NCBI GenBank assembly: GCA_015228875.1
Contig: JADGCS010000046.1
Coordinates: 1 to 33,720, forward strand
Direction: 5' to 3'
Length of the DNA stretch: 33,720 nt
Source of the DNA: Deltaproteobacteria bacterium
Lineage (GTDB): Bacteria > UBA10199 > JADGCS01
The notes beneath the pieces were generated by a model that had not been told where the DNA came from, did no database searches, and saw only the letters and a list, made by a program, of their open reading frames with translations. Of this stretch, positions 32,094-33,720 are shown piece by piece (position 1 is the stretch's first letter; every line of letters starts with the position of its first letter). Made by a program: the position numbers and the translations under genes.

Positions 32094-33515
32094 TTACAAT
32101 ACCTTGGCGACACCCGACAAAAGTTTCCCCTGTGTTTTGTTTCTGGTGATGTTCTTTTTTTTGATTTTCTCTACCAGTGTGGTCCTGTTTAGTTTTAACA
32201 GATGCGCCGCCCTGTTTTTGTTCCAGCCTGTTTTATCCAGGGCCTTTCTGATCAGGGTGTTTTCAAAGTCTTCCACAATGTTTTTGAGAGAGATCCCCGT
32301 GTCGGGAATGGCAAAACCTGATTTAAAAAAATACGAATTGGTCACCTGGGTAAATTTATCGGGCAGGTCTTTGGGCGTGATCTCGGCGCCCGGTTTAAGG
32401 ACAATAAGTCGCTCAATGGTATTTTCGAGTTCCCTGATATTACCCGGCCACTTGTAATTAACAAAGATGTTCATGATCTCATCGTTAAAGACCGGTTTTT
32501 CAAGTTTGTTCTGTGTGGCGTAGAGTTCAAGAAAATGTGCGACCAGCAGCGGGATGTCGCAGATCCTCTCCCTCAAGGAAGGCACCCTGACCGGAATAAC
32601 ATTAAGACGGTAGAAAAGATCCTCGCGAAACCTGCCCTGCTCCACAAGTGTTTCGAGGTCTTGATGAGTCGCAGCGATCACGCGAGCGTTGGTGAGCATG
32701 GTCTGGGTAGAGCCGATGGGTTCATACCTCTTTTCCTGCAGTACCCTTAAAAGCTTAACCTGCAGCTTGTGGCTCATGTCTCCTATTTCGTCGAGAAAGA
32801 TGGTCCCGTCGCGTGCCGCCTCGAACTTACCGGGTCTGGAGTTGATGGCGCCTGTAAAGGCCCCCTTGACATAACCAAAAAGCTCGGTCTCTAAAAGACC
32901 CTCCGGGATTGCGGAGCAGTTGACCGGGATGAGGGGTAATTCGCTCCTGTCGCTGTTGTAATGAATCGCCTGCGCAATCAGCTCCTTGCCCGTCCCGCTC
33001 TCGCCAAGCACCAGAACCGTTGAGTCCGTGTTGGCCACCTTTTCTACGATTCTGAAGATGTCTTTAAGATTTTCGGCACAACCGATGATGTTGTTGAAAG
33101 TATGCTTTTGCTTGAGCTGTTTTTTGAGCTTGGTGTTGTCGTCCTCCAATTCCTGAAACTTGAGGGCCTTTTTAACCAGCATCGCCACGTCATCAAGTTC
33201 AAACGGTTTTGTGATGTAATGAAAGGCGCCGGCCTTGACCGCTTCGACAGCGTTATCAATGGTCCCATAGCCAGTCATGATGATGGAGATGATGGCGGGA
33301 TGAATCTGCTTTAATTTTTTTATGAGCTCGATCCCTGACATGCTGGGCATTTTAAGATCGGAGATCACAAGATCAAACATTTGATTTTTTGCCTTTTCGA
33401 TGGCCTCTGCCCCGTCACTGGCACCCTCTGCCTCGTAGTCCTGTGTGACAAGAAATTTTACCAGGGCCTTGCAGATGACCTTTTCATCATCAACGATCAG
33501 TATTCTTGCTTTCAT
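32094..33515 (-). CDS. NtrC-family sigma-54-dependent response regulator
   Basis: First of the three regulators. The 473 residues have a canonical receiver (D9/D10, D53 in VISDLKMP, T81, K103 in TKPF), a full AAA+ domain (GESGTGKE about 171-178, GAFTGA about 218-223, TIFLDEIGD about 238-246) and a C-terminal Fis-type HTH (KALDKTGWNKNRAAHLLKLN). It should be activated by phosphorylation from a histidine kinase, which is not in the window and may lie beyond the right end. GAGGAGA a few nt before the ATG is a good ribosome site. The upstream leader contains two further palindromes (33560-33617, 33626-33659), and a third lies at 33661-33709. It probably controls its own operon or the regulators downstream. 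Confidence 0.95.
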   Translation of the reverse strand: MKARILIVDDEKVICKALVKFLVTQDYEAEGASDGAEAIEKAKNQMFDLVISDLKMPSMSGIELIKKLKQIHPAIISIIMTGYGTIDNAVEAVKAGAFHYITKPFELDDVAMLVKKALKFQELEDDNTKLKKQLKQKHTFNNIIGCAENLKDIFRIVEKVANTDSTVLVLGESGTGKELIAQAIHYNSDRSELPLIPVNCSAIPEGLLETELFGYVKGAFTGAINSRPGKFEAARDGTIFLDEIGDMSHKLQVKLLRVLQEKRYEPIGSTQTMLTNARVIAATHQDLETLVEQGRFREDLFYRLNVIPVRVPSLRERICDIPLLVAHFLELYATQNKLEKPVFNDEIMNIFVNYKWPGNIRELENTIERLIVLKPGAEITPKDLPDKFTQVTNSYFFKSGFAIPDTGISLKNIVEDFENTLIRKALDKTGWNKNRAAHLLKLNRTTLVEKIKKKNITRNKTQGKLLSGVAKVL

Positions 33516-33559
33516 GGTGTCTCCTCTTGTTTGCTTTTGTTGTTGTTCGAAACGCCTGC

Positions 33560-33617
33560 GAAACAGGGCATTTCCCGACAGACACTATTTAGAGTCTGTC
33601 GGGAAAGCCCCTGTTTC
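33560..33617. repeat. Long inverted repeat (shares its motif with 29122-29278)
   Basis: Arms of 24 nt (33560-33583 and 33594-33617) are complementary at 22 positions and enclose a 10-nt loop (actatttaga). The right part of the left arm, tttcccgacagacact, also ends the element at 29122-29278. It lies 45 bp upstream of the NtrC-type gene, in its leader. Confidence 0.85.
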
Positions 33618-33625
33618 TCCGGAAG

Positions 33626-33709
33626 TTTGAAAATTTTGCCGCTTGCAAAATATTTCAAACCCTGAAAAATCATGTCTTTACATTTTGTCACGGGACATGA
33701 TTTTTCAGG
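33626..33709. repeat. Two further inverted repeats at the right edge
   Basis: gtttgaaaattttgc and gcaaaatatttcaaac pair around cgctt (about 33626-33659, one bulge). Directly next to it, cctgaaaaatcatgtc (33661-33676) and gacatgatttttcagg (33694-33709) form a perfect 16-bp inverted repeat with a 17-nt loop. With 33560-33617 they make three consecutive hairpins. This looks like a composite intergenic element that may continue past the window end; no coding sequence is seen. Confidence 0.75.
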
Positions 33710-33720
33710 ACTCCTACGAA

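Noticed and set aside
1-33720. CRISPR array, tRNA or rRNA genes, phage modules
   Set aside because: No regularly spaced repeats, cloverleaf-type sequences, rRNA-like stretches or phage structural genes were recognised.

Overview
The window looks like chromosomal DNA of a Gram-negative, deltaproteobacterial-grade organism (Desulfobacterota, Myxococcota or Bdellovibrionota-like). The clues are an AgmX/PglI-type C-terminal domain, three consecutive NtrC-type regulators, a CcmE with CXXXY in place of the usual heme-binding His, an archaeal/bacterial-type glycogen operon, and abundant small intergenic palindromes. No rRNA, tRNA, CRISPR array or prophage module was seen. The sequence alone does not give a species.

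Layout. (1) 1-787: right end of an IS21-family element with the 3' part of istB, followed by a poorly coding stretch with a broken small ORF (902-1105). (2) 1240-4067, + strand: an A+T-richer cassette of methyltransferase, cobalamin-binding-type radical SAM enzyme and acyl carrier protein, probably an acquired tailoring pathway. (3) 12879 down to 4045, - strand: a five-gene glycogen operon of GH133 amylo-1,6-glucosidase, GT-B glycogen synthase-like enzyme, GH57 amylase/branching-type enzyme, glycogen phosphorylase and an AGL-like GH13 glucanotransferase. (4) 12845-14490: a decayed membrane-protein gene, a small protein with a Thr/Lys-rich tail, a Cys-rich YgbA-type protein and a small secreted, anchored protein. 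(5) 14755-17833, + strand: an MBL-fold hydrolase and an M14 zinc carboxypeptidase. (6) 17973-21452, + strand: ccmE, ccmF, a short CcmI-like protein and an anchored beta-sandwich protein, part of cytochrome c maturation. (7) 21568-24324: two convergent TPR proteins. (8) 33515 down to 24339, - strand: a regulatory block of three NtrC-like proteins (one canonical, one with a degraded ATPase, one with a pseudo-receiver), a STAS anti-anti-sigma protein, an AgmX-domain protein, a fused RsbW-like kinase/GAF/PP2C phosphatase, and folC.

The most unusual structure is a dispersed palindromic repeat of about 90-124 bp. There are four full copies (14547-14670, 20658-20774, 23190-23279, 27286-27375) and a half-copy (14082-14098). 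The copy at 20658-20774 is exactly 117 bp, or 39 codons. It lies in frame after the third codon of the last gene of the ccm cluster. Removing it leaves an ordinary short signal peptide, so the element appears to have been inserted into, and translated with, a host protein. This recalls Rickettsia palindromic elements, but the sequence is one I do not recognise. A second class of palindromes shares a motif beginning tttcccgacagacact and flanks the regulatory block at 29122-29278 and 33560-33617.

The genes combine into storage-glycogen turnover, c-type cytochrome maturation by a variant System I, and a signalling block that joins phospho-relay, sigma-54 activation and partner switching.
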